Assembly (NCBI GenBank): GCA_963766935.1
Contig: CAVYBY010000007.1
Span: 162,463 to 226,462 of the forward strand
DNA length: 64,000 bases
Source: CAVYBY01 sp963766935
GTDB taxonomy: Bacteria > Actinomycetota > UBA4738 > HRBIN12
Direction: 5' to 3'
Numbering within the stretch: the stretch's first letter is position 1; the number at the start of each line of letters is the position of its first letter. The notes under the pieces were generated by a model. It searched no databases. It was not told where the DNA came from and saw only the letters and a list, made by a program, of their open reading frames with translations. Position numbers and translations under genes: made by a program. Below are positions 1 through 8,389 of this stretch, in pieces.

Positions 1-1
1 C

Positions 2-536
2 CGGGTGACCGGCTACGTGAAACGCCTGGTGGCGTCGAACGAGATCGTCGACGAGCTGCCGCTGGCACTTCCACCCGTGACCCTCGAGACGACCGCGGTG
101 TGGTGGACGATCCCCCAAACGGTGATCGAACGGGCCGGTGTCGCGCCGCGATCGCTCGCCGGCGCCATCCACGCGGCCGAGCACGCCGCGATCGGGCTGC
201 TCCCGCTGGTCGCCACGTGCGACCGGTGGGACGTCGGCGGGGTGTCCACGCCGCTTCATCCCGACACGGGCCTCACGACGATCTTCGTCTACGACGGCTA
301 CCCGGGTGGTGCGGGCATCTCGGAGCGCGGGTTCCGGGATGCCGAGCGCTGGCTCGAGGCAACGCTCGAGACCGTCCGGACCTGCCACTGCAGCCACGGG
401 TGTCCCTCATGCGTCCAGAGTCCGAAGTGCGGCAACGGCAACGAGCCCCTCGACAAGGCCGGGCGCGGTGGCGCTGCTCGCCGCGATCCTCAGCCGGCGC
501 GCTGCCGCGGTTGACCTCGCGCCTCCGGGGGCGTAA
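2..536 (+). CDS. C-terminal part of a DUF1998-type DEAD/DEAH helicase (5' truncated, frameshifted)
   Basis: Only the last ~175 residues lie in the window; the gene begins upstream. The visible part matches the DUF1998 (MrfA/YprA-type) C-terminal domain of large ATP-dependent helicases. It ends with a four-cysteine zinc cluster, CHCSHGCPSC followed by PKCGNGNEPLDK. These helicases act in DNA repair or RNA/DNA unwinding. After PLDKAG the reading frame is lost near 459-463 in a GGG run. Removing one base restores the expected AVALLAAIL ending and a stop at 534-536; the uncorrected frame stops at 514. This is probably a sequencing error. Confidence 0.75.
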
Positions 537-547
537 GAGCACAAGGC

Positions 548-1060
548 ATGCGTGGCAATGCATACATCGCGGTGATCGGCGGCGGCGACGCAAGCGCCGA
601 CGACCTGGCGGCGGCCGAGGAGGTAGGCCGCCGGCTTGCTGATGCCGGGGCGATCCTCGTCTGCGGCGGGCTCGGCGGCGTCATGGAGGCCGCGGCTCGA
701 GGCGCCGCTTCACGCGGCGGCACCACCGTCGGCATCCTGCCGGGCGCGACGCGCGAAGGCGCCAACGCCTACCTCAGCGTCGCGATCGCGACGGGTCTCG
801 GTGAGGCGCGGAACGCGCTCGTCGTGCGGTCCGCGGACGCCGTGATCGCGGTCGGCGGCGAGTTCGGCACGCTCAGTGAGATCGGCCTCGCCCTCGCGAT
901 GCGGATCCGAGTCGTCGGACTCGGCACGTGGCAGCTGGACCGGACCGGCGTCCCCGACCCGCTCGTTCGCGCGGAAACACCGGCCGGAGCCGTGTCTGCC
1001 GCCCTGGAGGGGTTGCCCGGCCCGCCCGGCGAACACCGGCGCCGGGGCGGGGCCCGGTGA
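548..1060 (+). CDS. TIGR00725-family Rossmann-fold nucleotide-binding protein
   Basis: 170 residues with a YIAVIGGGDA start and a GGLGGVMEAAARGA loop. The GGEFGTLSEI motif is the family version of the PGGxGTxxE signature of LOG/DprA-like Rossmann proteins. Members bind nucleotides or cofactors, and a molybdenum-cofactor carrier relative is known, but no reaction can be assigned here. The length is normal for the family. The last ~15 residues are a low-complexity Gly/Arg tail that may be spurious. The gene lies just downstream of the helicase tail and converges on the DUF1801 gene. Confidence 0.75.
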   Translation: MRGNAYIAVIGGGDASADDLAAAEEVGRRLADAGAILVCGGLGGVMEAAARGAASRGGTTVGILPGATREGANAYLSVAIATGLGEARNALVVRSADAVIAVGGEFGTLSEIGLALAMRIRVVGLGTWQLDRTGVPDPLVRAETPAGAVSAALEGLPGPPGEHRRRGGAR

Positions 1061-1072
1061 CCGGCTCGGTCC

Positions 1073-1564
1073 TCAGCTCACCGCCTTCTTCACCAGCGCG
1101 GCGATCTTCGCCTCTTCGGCCGCGGTCAGCTCCTTCAGCGCGAAGGCGACCGGCCACAGCGCGCCCTTGTCGAGGTTCGCGGCGTCGCTGAAGCCGAGCG
1201 TCGCGTACCTCGAGTTGAACTTCTGCGCGCTTTGGAAGAAGCAAACGACCTTGCCGTCCAAGGCGTAGGCGGGCATTCCGTACCAGGTCTTCGCCGCGAG
1301 TGCCGGCGCGCTGGCCTTGATAATCGCGTGCACCCGTTTGGCCAAGGCCCGATCCGGTCTCGTCAGTGCGGCGATCGCTGCGAGCGCCTCGCGTTCCCCG
1401 TCCGCCTTGCCCCTGTCCGCGCGAGCTTCCGCCTTGAGCTCTTGGGCGCGAGCCTTCATGGCGGCTCGTTCCTCGTCGGTGAATCCCTTGGACCGCTTGC
1501 TGATCGCGGTAGTGCGCTTGGCGGACTTCTGAGTGCCCTTCGTTGCCGGTTTCCTCTCGGCCAT
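1073..1564 (-). CDS. DUF1801 (YdhG/iron-chaperone-like) domain protein
   Basis: 163 residues starting at ATG 1564, which has GGAGG nine bases upstream; a longer frame to 1615 has no ribosome site. The N-terminal ~60 residues are rich in Lys, Ala and Glu and probably disordered or helical. The C-terminal ~100 residues match DUF1801: a helix with RVHAIIK, then WYGMPAYALDGKVVCFFQ and ATLGF. Relatives include frataxin-like iron chaperones and uncharacterised cytosolic proteins. Function here is unknown. Confidence 0.7.
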   Translation of the reverse strand: MAERKPATKGTQKSAKRTTAISKRSKGFTDEERAAMKARAQELKAEARADRGKADGEREALAAIAALTRPDRALAKRVHAIIKASAPALAAKTWYGMPAYALDGKVVCFFQSAQKFNSRYATLGFSDAANLDKGALWPVAFALKELTAAEEAKIAALVKKAVS

Positions 1565-1671
1565 TGCGAAGCACCTCCTCGGACGGCTCGGCGCGGCTCT
1601 CCGGATGCGGATCATAGGTCGGGTTGACCCCCGGCCGCTCGGGGAGCCATGCTGTCCGCCAGGGAGGGTCT

Positions 1672-2268
1672 GTGGTCATCGCCATCGTCTTCGTCATCGT
1701 GTCCGGGATCGGGGCAGTCGTCGCGGGAGACCTCGCGATCGAGAGCGCTCAATCGGGGCTCACCCAGCTGACACTGTTCGGCAACGACGTCCACACGGCC
1801 ACCGGACACAGCGGGGTCTACATCGTCGTCGGCCTCGTCGCGGTGTTCGCGGCCGCGCTCGCCACGTCGCTCGCCACGCTCCGCGGACGAAGCCTCGAGC
1901 GTCGCATGGCCGCGCAGCTGGACGGGCGCTGGCAACAGATCTCCGAGCGAAACGCCGGGTTCGAGGCCCGCAACGAGCTTCTCACGTGGCGCGCACGCGA
2001 GCTCGAGAACCAGATCGAAGACCTCGAATCCCAGCGCACGGAGCTGATCGAGGAGATGGACCACAATCGGATCCGCACGCGCAAGCTCCGGGATCAGGCA
2101 CGATTGATGAAACAAGCCATCGCGAGCGCCGGCGAGGGCGCGACGGTTCAGGACCTCGTGCTCGTCCCCGACGCGGACGAAGACTCCGACGTGGACGGGA
2201 TGGTGGACGCGACCGAGCCGGCCACCGTCACCGCCACCGAAACGAACGAGACCGAAGCCGGGATCTAG
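1672..2268 (+). CDS. Membrane-anchored coiled-coil protein, unknown function
   Basis: About 198 residues from GTG 1672, which follows an AGGGAGG ribosome site at 1661-1667. An in-frame GTG at 1624 lacks one. Two hydrophobic segments (about residues 1-20 and 50-70) flank a short extracytoplasmic loop. They are followed by a long charged coiled coil (ERRMAAQLDGRWQQISERN through RDQARLMKQ) and an acidic Thr/Glu-rich tail. No family is recognised. The 3' end overlaps the convergent flippase gene by four bases. Confidence 0.6.
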   Translation: MVIAIVFVIVSGIGAVVAGDLAIESAQSGLTQLTLFGNDVHTATGHSGVYIVVGLVAVFAAALATSLATLRGRSLERRMAAQLDGRWQQISERNAGFEARNELLTWRARELENQIEDLESQRTELIEEMDHNRIRTRKLRDQARLMKQAIASAGEGATVQDLVLVPDADEDSDVDGMVDATEPATVTATETNETEAGI

Positions 2269-3839
2269 CCCGCGCGGCGCCGCGAGACAAACGCGCGCGC
2301 GACCGTCTTCTCCTGCGGCGTCAGTGCGAGCAGGGCGACGGCGACCACGTACACGAGCCCGCCACCGATCGCCGTTCCGCCGAGATCCACCGGCCATCCG
2401 GCCCCGGAGATCGCCGCGTGGATGCCGATCATCGCAAGGGCCGACAGGGCCGCGGGAACGAGCAGACGCACGTATCGCCGGTCGTACGGCTGGATCCCGA
2501 CGAATCGATAGACGAGCGTCAGACGCAAGGCATTGGAAGCCGCAATGGTGATGGTCTGCGCGATCGCCGCGCCCTCGATCCCGAACGCCGAGACGAGGAT
2601 CAGCGACAGCACGAGGTCCAGCGGGAACGACAGCGCGTAGACGGTCAGATCCCATCCCGTGCGGCCCGCCATGATCAGCACGAACCCCGCCGCCCCGACG
2701 CTCACGTTCACGGCCTGCCCGATGAGCAGGATGCGAAGTGCGGTGGTCCCCCCGGCCGCAAACGTCTCGCCCCCGAAGATCCGCAGCAGCGGCCCCGGCA
2801 CCACCATCATCACGAGCAGGACGGGGATCGTGCCGGCGACCGTCCAGCGCGTGATCGCTTTGAACAGCGTGTCGAGGTGCGCTCGCTCTCCCCGCGCGTG
2901 CAGGTCGGCCACGAACGGGCTGAACACGTACGAGACGGCGGTGAGGAACAGCACCAGGGCGAGCGCCACCCGCACGCTGGCCGAGTAGACGCCGAGCTCG
3001 TCGCGCGTCACCTTTCCCGCGAAGGCGGCGGCCACGAAGTAGTCGACCCAGAACAATCCCTGGGACAAGAGCGCGGCCGGGGCGCGCGGAGCGCCGTAGC
3101 GGACGAGATGCGGGACGAGATCGGGCTCGACCGGCTCCCGTCCGTACGGACCGGAGATCGAGCGCCAGAACCAGGCGGCGGCGGCCGCCGAGAGGATCCA
3201 GGACCCGGCGTACGCGTACACCGCCATCGCCGGCGTCTTGTCGACCCGCCAGAGCAGGAGCATCAGCGCGATCCAGACGATGGGCTGGCCGACCCACTGC
3301 ACGTAGAGCGTGTGGCGCATGATCTTGAGCCCGCGCCCGGCCCCGAGCAGCACGAAGGTCACCGCGACGAAGGGAAGCGACAGGGCCGCGGCCCGCATCA
3401 CGCCGCTGACGCTCGCCTCCTGGCCCGGCTCGGAGAACAGACCGCCGAGCGGCCCGGCGAAGGCGAAGACGAGCACCGCGATCCCGGCCGAGACGCCCAG
3501 GGCGATCGCGGTCGAACGGGAGACCACCCCGCGGATCCGGCCCGGATGCCCGGCGCCGATCTCGATCGCCACGTAGCGGACGGCGGCCATGTCCATCCCG
3601 ACGCGGCTCCCGGCCGCCGCGATGAACGCGAACTGCGTGCCGATGGTGACGAGCGCGAGCGCCCGCGCGCCGGCCGTCGCTCCCCCGAACGCGCGGGACA
3701 CGAGCACGTTGGCGGCGAACGTCCCGATGACGAACACGACCAGCCCGGCGATGTTCTGCGCGGTGCCGGCCGCGAGGACGCGATGGTCTGACGCGCCGCC
3801 GCCGGGCGGCGACGACGGGGCTCGGTCCTCGGTCGTCAC
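2265..3839 (-). CDS. Oligosaccharide flippase family protein (Wzx/MATE-like)
   Basis: 524 residues with about 12-14 predicted membrane helices, the normal size for polysaccharide-repeat flippases (PST/MVF family). Such proteins move lipid-linked glycan units across the cytoplasmic membrane. Recognisable parts are the N-terminal AQNIAGLVVFVIGTFAANVL helix and the alternating polar-loop pattern. The start is GTG 3839 without a strong ribosome site. No glycosyltransferases adjoin it; the nearest sugar genes are DegT aminotransferases 50 kb away. The exact substrate is unknown. Confidence 0.8.
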   Translation of the reverse strand: MTTEDRAPSSPPGGGASDHRVLAAGTAQNIAGLVVFVIGTFAANVLVSRAFGGATAGARALALVTIGTQFAFIAAAGSRVGMDMAAVRYVAIEIGAGHPGRIRGVVSRSTAIALGVSAGIAVLVFAFAGPLGGLFSEPGQEASVSGVMRAAALSLPFVAVTFVLLGAGRGLKIMRHTLYVQWVGQPIVWIALMLLLWRVDKTPAMAVYAYAGSWILSAAAAAWFWRSISGPYGREPVEPDLVPHLVRYGAPRAPAALLSQGLFWVDYFVAAAFAGKVTRDELGVYSASVRVALALVLFLTAVSYVFSPFVADLHARGERAHLDTLFKAITRWTVAGTIPVLLVMMVVPGPLLRIFGGETFAAGGTTALRILLIGQAVNVSVGAAGFVLIMAGRTGWDLTVYALSFPLDLVLSLILVSAFGIEGAAIAQTITIAASNALRLTLVYRFVGIQPYDRRYVRLLVPAALSALAMIGIHAAISGAGWPVDLGGTAIGGGLVYVVAVALLALTPQEKTVARAFVSRRRAG

Positions 3840-3868
3840 GAGGACTCAGTATCTCCGATGAATGGTCG

Positions 3869-4606
3869 CTAGCTGATGACGAAGTACGCCACGGTCACGG
3901 TCTGGGTGGCTACAGCCTTCAGACGGATCGTGAACGAGTCGGTGCCGTCGTGGCGGATCACCCGGTCGAGGTCGCCGGTCGGAGACTGCACCGTGGCCAG
4001 GACCTTGCTCTGAGGATTGATATCGAGACCTGGGGTCACGGTCTTGCTGTCCTGACCCGCCGGGATGCCCACAAGGCCTGCCGAGCTGAAGTTCACGGCT
4101 CCCTCGGCCTGCAGCGCGACGTCGCCTGCGGCATGCACCCCCACCGGTCCCGTCGCGTCGACCCCGACCTCACGGCCGTCCGCCTGGACACCCACCGTCC
4201 CGGTGCCGCTGACGCCGAATCCGCCGTCGCCGATGTTGGTGGCCGCCACGCCGCCGTCGACCCCAAGGAAGTAGCCGCCCCAGTCCGAACCGTACCCCTC
4301 GACCGCCACGATCTCGTGCGGGTCGATGCGGTACTCCGGGTTCGTGACACCCATGATCGCGGGGTCGCCTTGGGCCACGAAGCCACCGGTGGCCGGGACC
4401 GATCCGAAGGTCGTGTCCCAGTTGAGGCTCGTCGTGGCCTGATTCCCGGAGCACTTCGCGTTGTTCGCCGTGCCCGAGCAATTGTGCCGTCCGAGCTTCA
4501 TGGCCCGGCCCGCGCTGCCCGAGGCACTGCTCACCCAGGCAAGGACAAGCACAAGGGAGGCGACCACGAGGGTCGCCGTATGCACGAATCGAGGACGAGT
4601 ACGCAT
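3869..4606 (-). CDS. Secreted protein with short Val/Gly/Ala beta-type repeats
   Basis: 245 residues from ATG 4606, preceded by GTGGAGG. A clear signal peptide (TATLVVASLVLVLAWVSSASG) is followed by a Cys-containing region. Then come about six imperfect 8-9-residue repeats of the type VGVxAxG (VGVQADG, VGVDATG, VGVHAAG, VALQAEG), as in parallel beta-helix or trimeric beta-prism proteins. The C-terminal part (TVTPGLDIN ... TVTVAYFVIS) looks like a beta-sandwich cap. No family is assigned. The product is likely exported and oligomeric. Confidence 0.6.
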   Translation of the reverse strand: MRTRPRFVHTATLVVASLVLVLAWVSSASGSAGRAMKLGRHNCSGTANNAKCSGNQATTSLNWDTTFGSVPATGGFVAQGDPAIMGVTNPEYRIDPHEIVAVEGYGSDWGGYFLGVDGGVAATNIGDGGFGVSGTGTVGVQADGREVGVDATGPVGVHAAGDVALQAEGAVNFSSAGLVGIPAGQDSKTVTPGLDINPQSKVLATVQSPTGDLDRVIRHDGTDSFTIRLKAVATQTVTVAYFVIS

Positions 4607-4682
4607 CCTGCACCTCCACGGGTCGGGAACGCCGCCATCGTGTTCCTTGCTCGGGCAACTCGCAAATGAACGCCCCGGCCGA

Positions 4683-4704
4683 TGATGTATCCTGCGTGAT
4701 GCAT
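4683..4704. promoter_or_regulatory. Putative promoter/operator upstream of the Dabb-amidohydrolase operon
   Basis: ATGTAT at 4685-4690 is followed eight bases later by ATGCAT at 4699-4704. This resembles the ATGTAT/ATACAT half-sites found beside the GntR gene at 13430-13442. TATCCT at 4688-4693 is a plausible -10 element for the operon starting at 4758. Binding is inferred from similarity only. Confidence 0.35.
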
Positions 4705-4757
4705 GAAGTAGGGGCGCTCGATGGGGCGCCTTCGGCCGTCCGGAAGGGGAGATGCAG

Positions 4758-5054
4758 ATGCTCCGGCATGTCGCCATGTTCAAGTTCAAAGAGGGGATGA
4801 CCGACGAGCAGAAGCGCTCGTCGCGTGACGCGCTCGCCGCGCTCAAGGGAACGGTGCCGAGCGTCGTCGAGTACACGGTCGGGTTCGACATCGAGCGCAA
4901 CCCCAACAACTGGGACATGGTTCTCGTCGCGGACTTCGAAGACGTCGCCGGTCTCGAGGCGTACTTCGCCCACCCCGTCATGAACGCGGCATCCGACCTC
5001 ACCGCCTCCGTCACGCAGAAGGAGATCACGGCGAGGGTCCAGTTCGAGTTCTGA
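4758..5054 (+). CDS. Dabb (stress-responsive alpha/beta-barrel) family protein
   Basis: 98 residues with the family start MLRHVAMFKFK, a central Val-Val-Glu-Tyr-Thr-Val-Gly strand, WDMVLVADFED and a YFAHPVM helix. Dabb proteins form ferredoxin-like dimers, and some act in polyketide cyclisation or on small hydrophobic ligands. ATG 4758 is preferred because AAGGGGAG ends at 4751; ATG 4752 is too close to it. It is first in an operon with an amidohydrolase one base downstream, which suggests a role in the same catabolic route. Confidence 0.8.
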   Translation: MLRHVAMFKFKEGMTDEQKRSSRDALAALKGTVPSVVEYTVGFDIERNPNNWDMVLVADFEDVAGLEAYFAHPVMNAASDLTASVTQKEITARVQFEF

Positions 5055-5055
5055 C

Positions 5056-6045
5056 ATGCCGGTCACCGACATCCACTGTCACTGGACGCCGCGCCGGTTC
5101 GCCGACGCGGTCGGTGGGGACGGCGGCACCGGCACGTGGCACACGCTCGGCTCCGACGTCGGCGAGCTGCACATCCCGAAGTTCCTCATCCCGCCCGAGG
5201 AGCGAATGGCGGAGATGGACGAGATGGGCGTCGACGTCCACTGCCTCACGGTGAACGCGGGGTTCTTCAAGTACGACCTCGACCCGGAGACCGCCGCGGC
5301 GATCGCGCGGGAGTGCAACGAGGAGCAGTCCGAGACGATCCGCGGCAACCCCACCAGGTTCACCGGTCTCGCAACCGTTCCGATGCAGGACGTCCCGAGG
5401 GCCATCGCGGAGATGGAGCACGCGATGTCGGAGCTCGACTGCCGGGGGATCACGATCGCCGACCACATCAACGGCGAGACCCTGGACGAGCCGAAGTTCC
5501 GCCCGTTCTGGAAGGCGGTCGAGGACGCCGGCGCCGTCGTCTTCTTCCACCAGTGCGGCAAGACCCTCGTCGAGGAGCGCACGACCCGCTACGGGCTGCC
5601 GAACACGATCGGCAACCTCGTGGAGCGCGCCCTCACGTTCGGGACGCTCGTCCTGGGCGGCGTCGTCGACGAGTTCCCGAACCTGAAGCTCGTCCTCGGT
5701 CACGCCGGCGGCTACACGGCGTTCGGCGCGGCTCGCATGGACAAGGGCTGGACGGCCGGGGCCATGGAGAACATGCCGGAGTTCGACGACGCGCGGACCT
5801 ACCTCCAGAAGGCTCCCAGCGACTACCTCAGCGCCTTCTACTACGACTGCTGCACCTACACCGAAGCGACCCTTCGGTTCCTGGTCGACGCCGTCGGGTC
5901 GGATCGCGTGATGCTCGGCACCGACTACCCTGCGCCGATGATCCTCGACGACGCCGTCAACTGGGTGAACGGCCTCGAGAGCTTCACGGCCGACGAGAAG
6001 CAGGCCATCCTCTCGACGAACGCCACGAGCCTGCTGGGGCTGTGA
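5056..6045 (+). CDS. ACMSD-like amidohydrolase (amidohydrolase-2 family)
   Basis: 329 residues, a complete TIM-barrel metal-dependent hydrolase or decarboxylase. It has the N-terminal metal pair DIHCHW, a barrel His in FFHQCG, LGHAGGY, and the catalytic Asp in LGTDYP near the C-terminus. The family includes aminocarboxymuconate semialdehyde decarboxylase and other decarboxylases of ring-cleavage products, so the reaction could be C-C decarboxylation rather than amide hydrolysis. It begins one base after the Dabb gene and its stop overlaps the SDR start (GTGA). Confidence 0.85.
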   Translation: MPVTDIHCHWTPRRFADAVGGDGGTGTWHTLGSDVGELHIPKFLIPPEERMAEMDEMGVDVHCLTVNAGFFKYDLDPETAAAIARECNEEQSETIRGNPTRFTGLATVPMQDVPRAIAEMEHAMSELDCRGITIADHINGETLDEPKFRPFWKAVEDAGAVVFFHQCGKTLVEERTTRYGLPNTIGNLVERALTFGTLVLGGVVDEFPNLKLVLGHAGGYTAFGAARMDKGWTAGAMENMPEFDDARTYLQKAPSDYLSAFYYDCCTYTEATLRFLVDAVGSDRVMLGTDYPAPMILDDAVNWVNGLESFTADEKQAILSTNATSLLGL

Positions 6046-6785
6046 GCCCACCGCTCGAGGGGCAGGTCGCCCTCGTGACGGGCGGCAACACCGGCATCGG
6101 CGAGGCCGTGAGCCGGCGGCTCGCCGCCGGAGGGGCGCGGGTCGGCATCGGGTTCGTGGAGCACGAGGAGCGCGCCCGGGAGCTCGCCGGCACGCTCTCG
6201 GAGAGCGCGGCCGCGTGCATCGCCGTCGCGTGCGACGTGACGGACACCTCGAGCGTCGAGGCGGCGCTCGCGCGGATCGAGGAGGAGCTCGGCCCGCTCA
6301 CGACGCTCGTGAACAACGCCGGCCTGCTGGAGCGCCGCCCGTTCCTGGAGATCGACGAGGCCGCGTGGGCTCGCACCCTGGACGTCTCGCTCGGCGGCAC
6401 CTACCGGTGCGCCCGGGCGAGCGTGCCGCGGATGCTCCGCTCCGGCGGTGGGGCCATCGTGAACATGGCCTCGGAGCTCGTCGCCATCGGCGGATCTCAT
6501 CACGCGCACTATGTCGCCGCGAAGGCCGGCGTCGTGGGCCTCACCCGCTCGCTCGCCCGCGAGCTCGGTCCACAAGGGATCCGGGTCAACGCCGTCGCGC
6601 CGGGCCCCACCCGCACGCGGATGCTCGACGGCGAGGCCCTCGCGGCGCTCGCCGAGTCGATCCCGCTTCGCCGCGTGGGGGCGCCCGAGGACATCGCTGC
6701 CGCCGTCGCCTTCCTCTGCAGCGAGGACGCGTCCTGGATCACCGGCCAGGTGCTCGGCGTCAACGGCGGGCTGGTGATGGCGTGA
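6042..6785 (+). CDS. Short-chain dehydrogenase/reductase (classical SDR)
   Basis: 247 residues from GTG 6042, overlapping the previous stop by four bases. It shows the TGGNTGIGE nucleotide-binding loop, NNAG, the catalytic Ser region VNMAS and the YVAAK active site. The end, GVNGGLVMA, is usual for FabG-like SDRs. It should oxidise or reduce an alcohol/ketone intermediate with NAD(P). The tight overlap with the amidohydrolase and creatininase genes indicates co-translation in one pathway; the substrate is unknown. Confidence 0.87.
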   Translation: MSPPLEGQVALVTGGNTGIGEAVSRRLAAGGARVGIGFVEHEERARELAGTLSESAAACIAVACDVTDTSSVEAALARIEEELGPLTTLVNNAGLLERRPFLEIDEAAWARTLDVSLGGTYRCARASVPRMLRSGGGAIVNMASELVAIGGSHHAHYVAAKAGVVGLTRSLARELGPQGIRVNAVAPGPTRTRMLDGEALAALAESIPLRRVGAPEDIAAAVAFLCSEDASWITGQVLGVNGGLVMA

Positions 6786-7552
6786 GCATGCAGGTGGAGA
6801 TGGCACGGCTCACCTGGGTCGAGTACCGCCGGCGGATCGAGGCCGGCGCGGTGGTGATCCTGCCCGTGGGCGCCACCGAGCAGCACGGGCATCACCTCCC
6901 GCTGTCGGTGGACGCGACCATCGCCACGGAGGTCGCGAGCCGCGTCGCCGGCCGGATCGGCGGGATCGTCGCACCGACGGTCGCCTACGGCTACAAGTCC
7001 CAGCCGAGAACGGGAGGCGGAGGGCACTTCCCCGGCACGACGGGTCTCGACGGCTCGACGCTGACCGCCGTCGTTCGCGATGTGCTCTGCCGGCTGGCCG
7101 ATCACGGGGCGAAGAAGCTCGCGATCGTCGACGGGCACTTCGAGAACGAGATGTTCCTCACGGAGGGCGTCGATCTCGCCAGGCGGCAGATGCGCGCCGC
7201 GGGCATCGAGGACGTCCGGATCGTGAAGCTGCGCTACTTCGAGGACGTGAGCCCGGCCACGATCGAGCTGCTGTGGCCGGACGGATACCCGGGGATGGCG
7301 CTCGAGCACGCCGCGCTCATGGAGACGTCGATGATGCTGCACCTCGCGCCCGATCTGGTCGACCTCGCGGCCGCGCCCGAGGACGGGCCGGCGAGCTTTC
7401 CGCCCTACGACGTCTACCCGGCCGACGTCTCCCGGGTTCCGCCCTCCGGGGCGCTGTCCTCGCCGCGCCGGGCGACGGCCGAGATCGGCGCGCACCTGCT
7501 CGACGAGTTCGTGGCCCTCGTAGAAACCGCGATTCAGCGCGAGCTGGGCTGA
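6782..7552 (+). CDS. Creatininase (creatinine amidohydrolase family)
   Basis: About 256 residues from GTG 6782 (GTGA overlap with the SDR; ATG 6788 is an alternative). It carries the metal-binding GATEQHGHHLPLSVD region, YGYKSQ with GGGGHFPGTTGLDG, DGHFEN, EHAALMETS and FPPYDVYPAD. These segments resemble true Pseudomonas creatininase more than distant family members such as MftE or FAPy deformylase, judging from memory of that sequence. The expected reaction is hydrolysis of a cyclic amide such as creatinine to creatine. The 3' end overlaps the convergent ABC ATPase gene by 19 bases. Confidence 0.8.
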   Translation: MSMQVEMARLTWVEYRRRIEAGAVVILPVGATEQHGHHLPLSVDATIATEVASRVAGRIGGIVAPTVAYGYKSQPRTGGGGHFPGTTGLDGSTLTAVVRDVLCRLADHGAKKLAIVDGHFENEMFLTEGVDLARRQMRAAGIEDVRIVKLRYFEDVSPATIELLWPDGYPGMALEHAALMETSMMLHLAPDLVDLAAAPEDGPASFPPYDVYPADVSRVPPSGALSSPRRATAEIGAHLLDEFVALVETAIQRELG

Positions 7553-8346
7553 GGCCCCGCGCTCGCCGCCGGCTGGGCGATCCGCGGGTCGAGCTCCGTC
7601 CGGCGGCGCTCCATCTCCTCGAACACCTCGAGGATCTTCGCCTGCACGGTGGCAACCTCGGGATCGCTCTGTTGCCGGGGATAGGGCAGATCGATGGTGA
7701 GGTCGGCGAAGTTCCGGCCGCCGTACTCCACGATGATGATCCGGTTCGACAGCTGCACGGCCTCCATCACGTCGTGGGTGACGAACAGAACCGTCTTCTT
7801 CGTCTTCTCCCAGATCCCCTGAAGCTCGAGCCGAAGCTTCCGCGCGGTGATCGCGTCGAGATGGCTGAAGGGCTCGTCCATCAGCAGCAGATCGGGCTCG
7901 ACCGAGAACGCGCGGGCGATGCCGACCCGCTGCTGCATCCCACCGGAGAGGTGCGCCGGGTACATCTGCTCGAACCCGGTCAGCCCGACGAGGTCGACGT
8001 ATCGGGCCACCCGCTCCTTCGATTCCTCGCTCTTGTCGCCCTGGACGTACATCAGGTTGTTGATCACGGTTCGCCACGGCAGCAGGCGGGGATCCTGGAA
8101 CACGTAGCCGAGCCGGGCGGCGCTCCCGTCGTCGGCCGTCGTCTCCACGCTGCCCGACGTCGGCGCCTCGATCCCCGACACGATGTTGAGGAACGTGCTC
8201 TTGCCGCATCCCGACGGGCCGACCATGGAGACGAACGTCTGGCCCTGCATCTCGAAGTGGAGGCCGTCGAGCGCCCGCACCACGGGCTGGTGCTTGGTGG
8301 GCGGCTGGAACTCCTTCACGACGTGGGTCGCCTTCAGGATGGCCAT
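7534..8346 (-). CDS. ABC importer ATP-binding protein, NitT/TauT type (SsuB/TauB-like)
   Basis: 270 residues with Walker A GPSGCGKST (about residues 43-51), Q-loop YVFQDPRLLPW, signature LSGGMQQRVGIARA and Walker B LLLMDEPFSHLD. The architecture matches ATPases of nitrate/sulfonate/taurine-type importers. It is the last gene of a four-gene transporter operon (binding protein, two permeases, ATPase) on the minus strand. About 43 bases separate it from the second permease. It powers uptake from the cytoplasmic side. Confidence 0.92.
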   Translation of the reverse strand: MAILKATHVVKEFQPPTKHQPVVRALDGLHFEMQGQTFVSMVGPSGCGKSTFLNIVSGIEAPTSGSVETTADDGSAARLGYVFQDPRLLPWRTVINNLMYVQGDKSEESKERVARYVDLVGLTGFEQMYPAHLSGGMQQRVGIARAFSVEPDLLLMDEPFSHLDAITARKLRLELQGIWEKTKKTVLFVTHDVMEAVQLSNRIIIVEYGGRNFADLTIDLPYPRQQSDPEVATVQAKILEVFEEMERRRTELDPRIAQPAASAGPQPSSR

Positions 8347-8389
8347 GCCGTCTCCTCCCCCCGGATCCGCCCGGGCCCGGCCGAGCTGC

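Noticed and set aside
1533..3791. Long plus-strand frame antisense to the flippase gene
   Set aside because: Arg/Asp/His-rich, no recognisable domain; a high-GC shadow of the flippase, whose hydrophobic pattern is clearly real.
3869..4606. Prophage tail-fibre gene
   Set aside because: It has a signal peptide and no phage genes around; only the repeat type recalls tail fibres.
6782..7552. Assignment as the mycofactocin creatininase-like enzyme MftE
   Set aside because: No mycofactocin genes nearby, and the sequence shows the GHFEN and FPPYDVYP segments of true creatininase.
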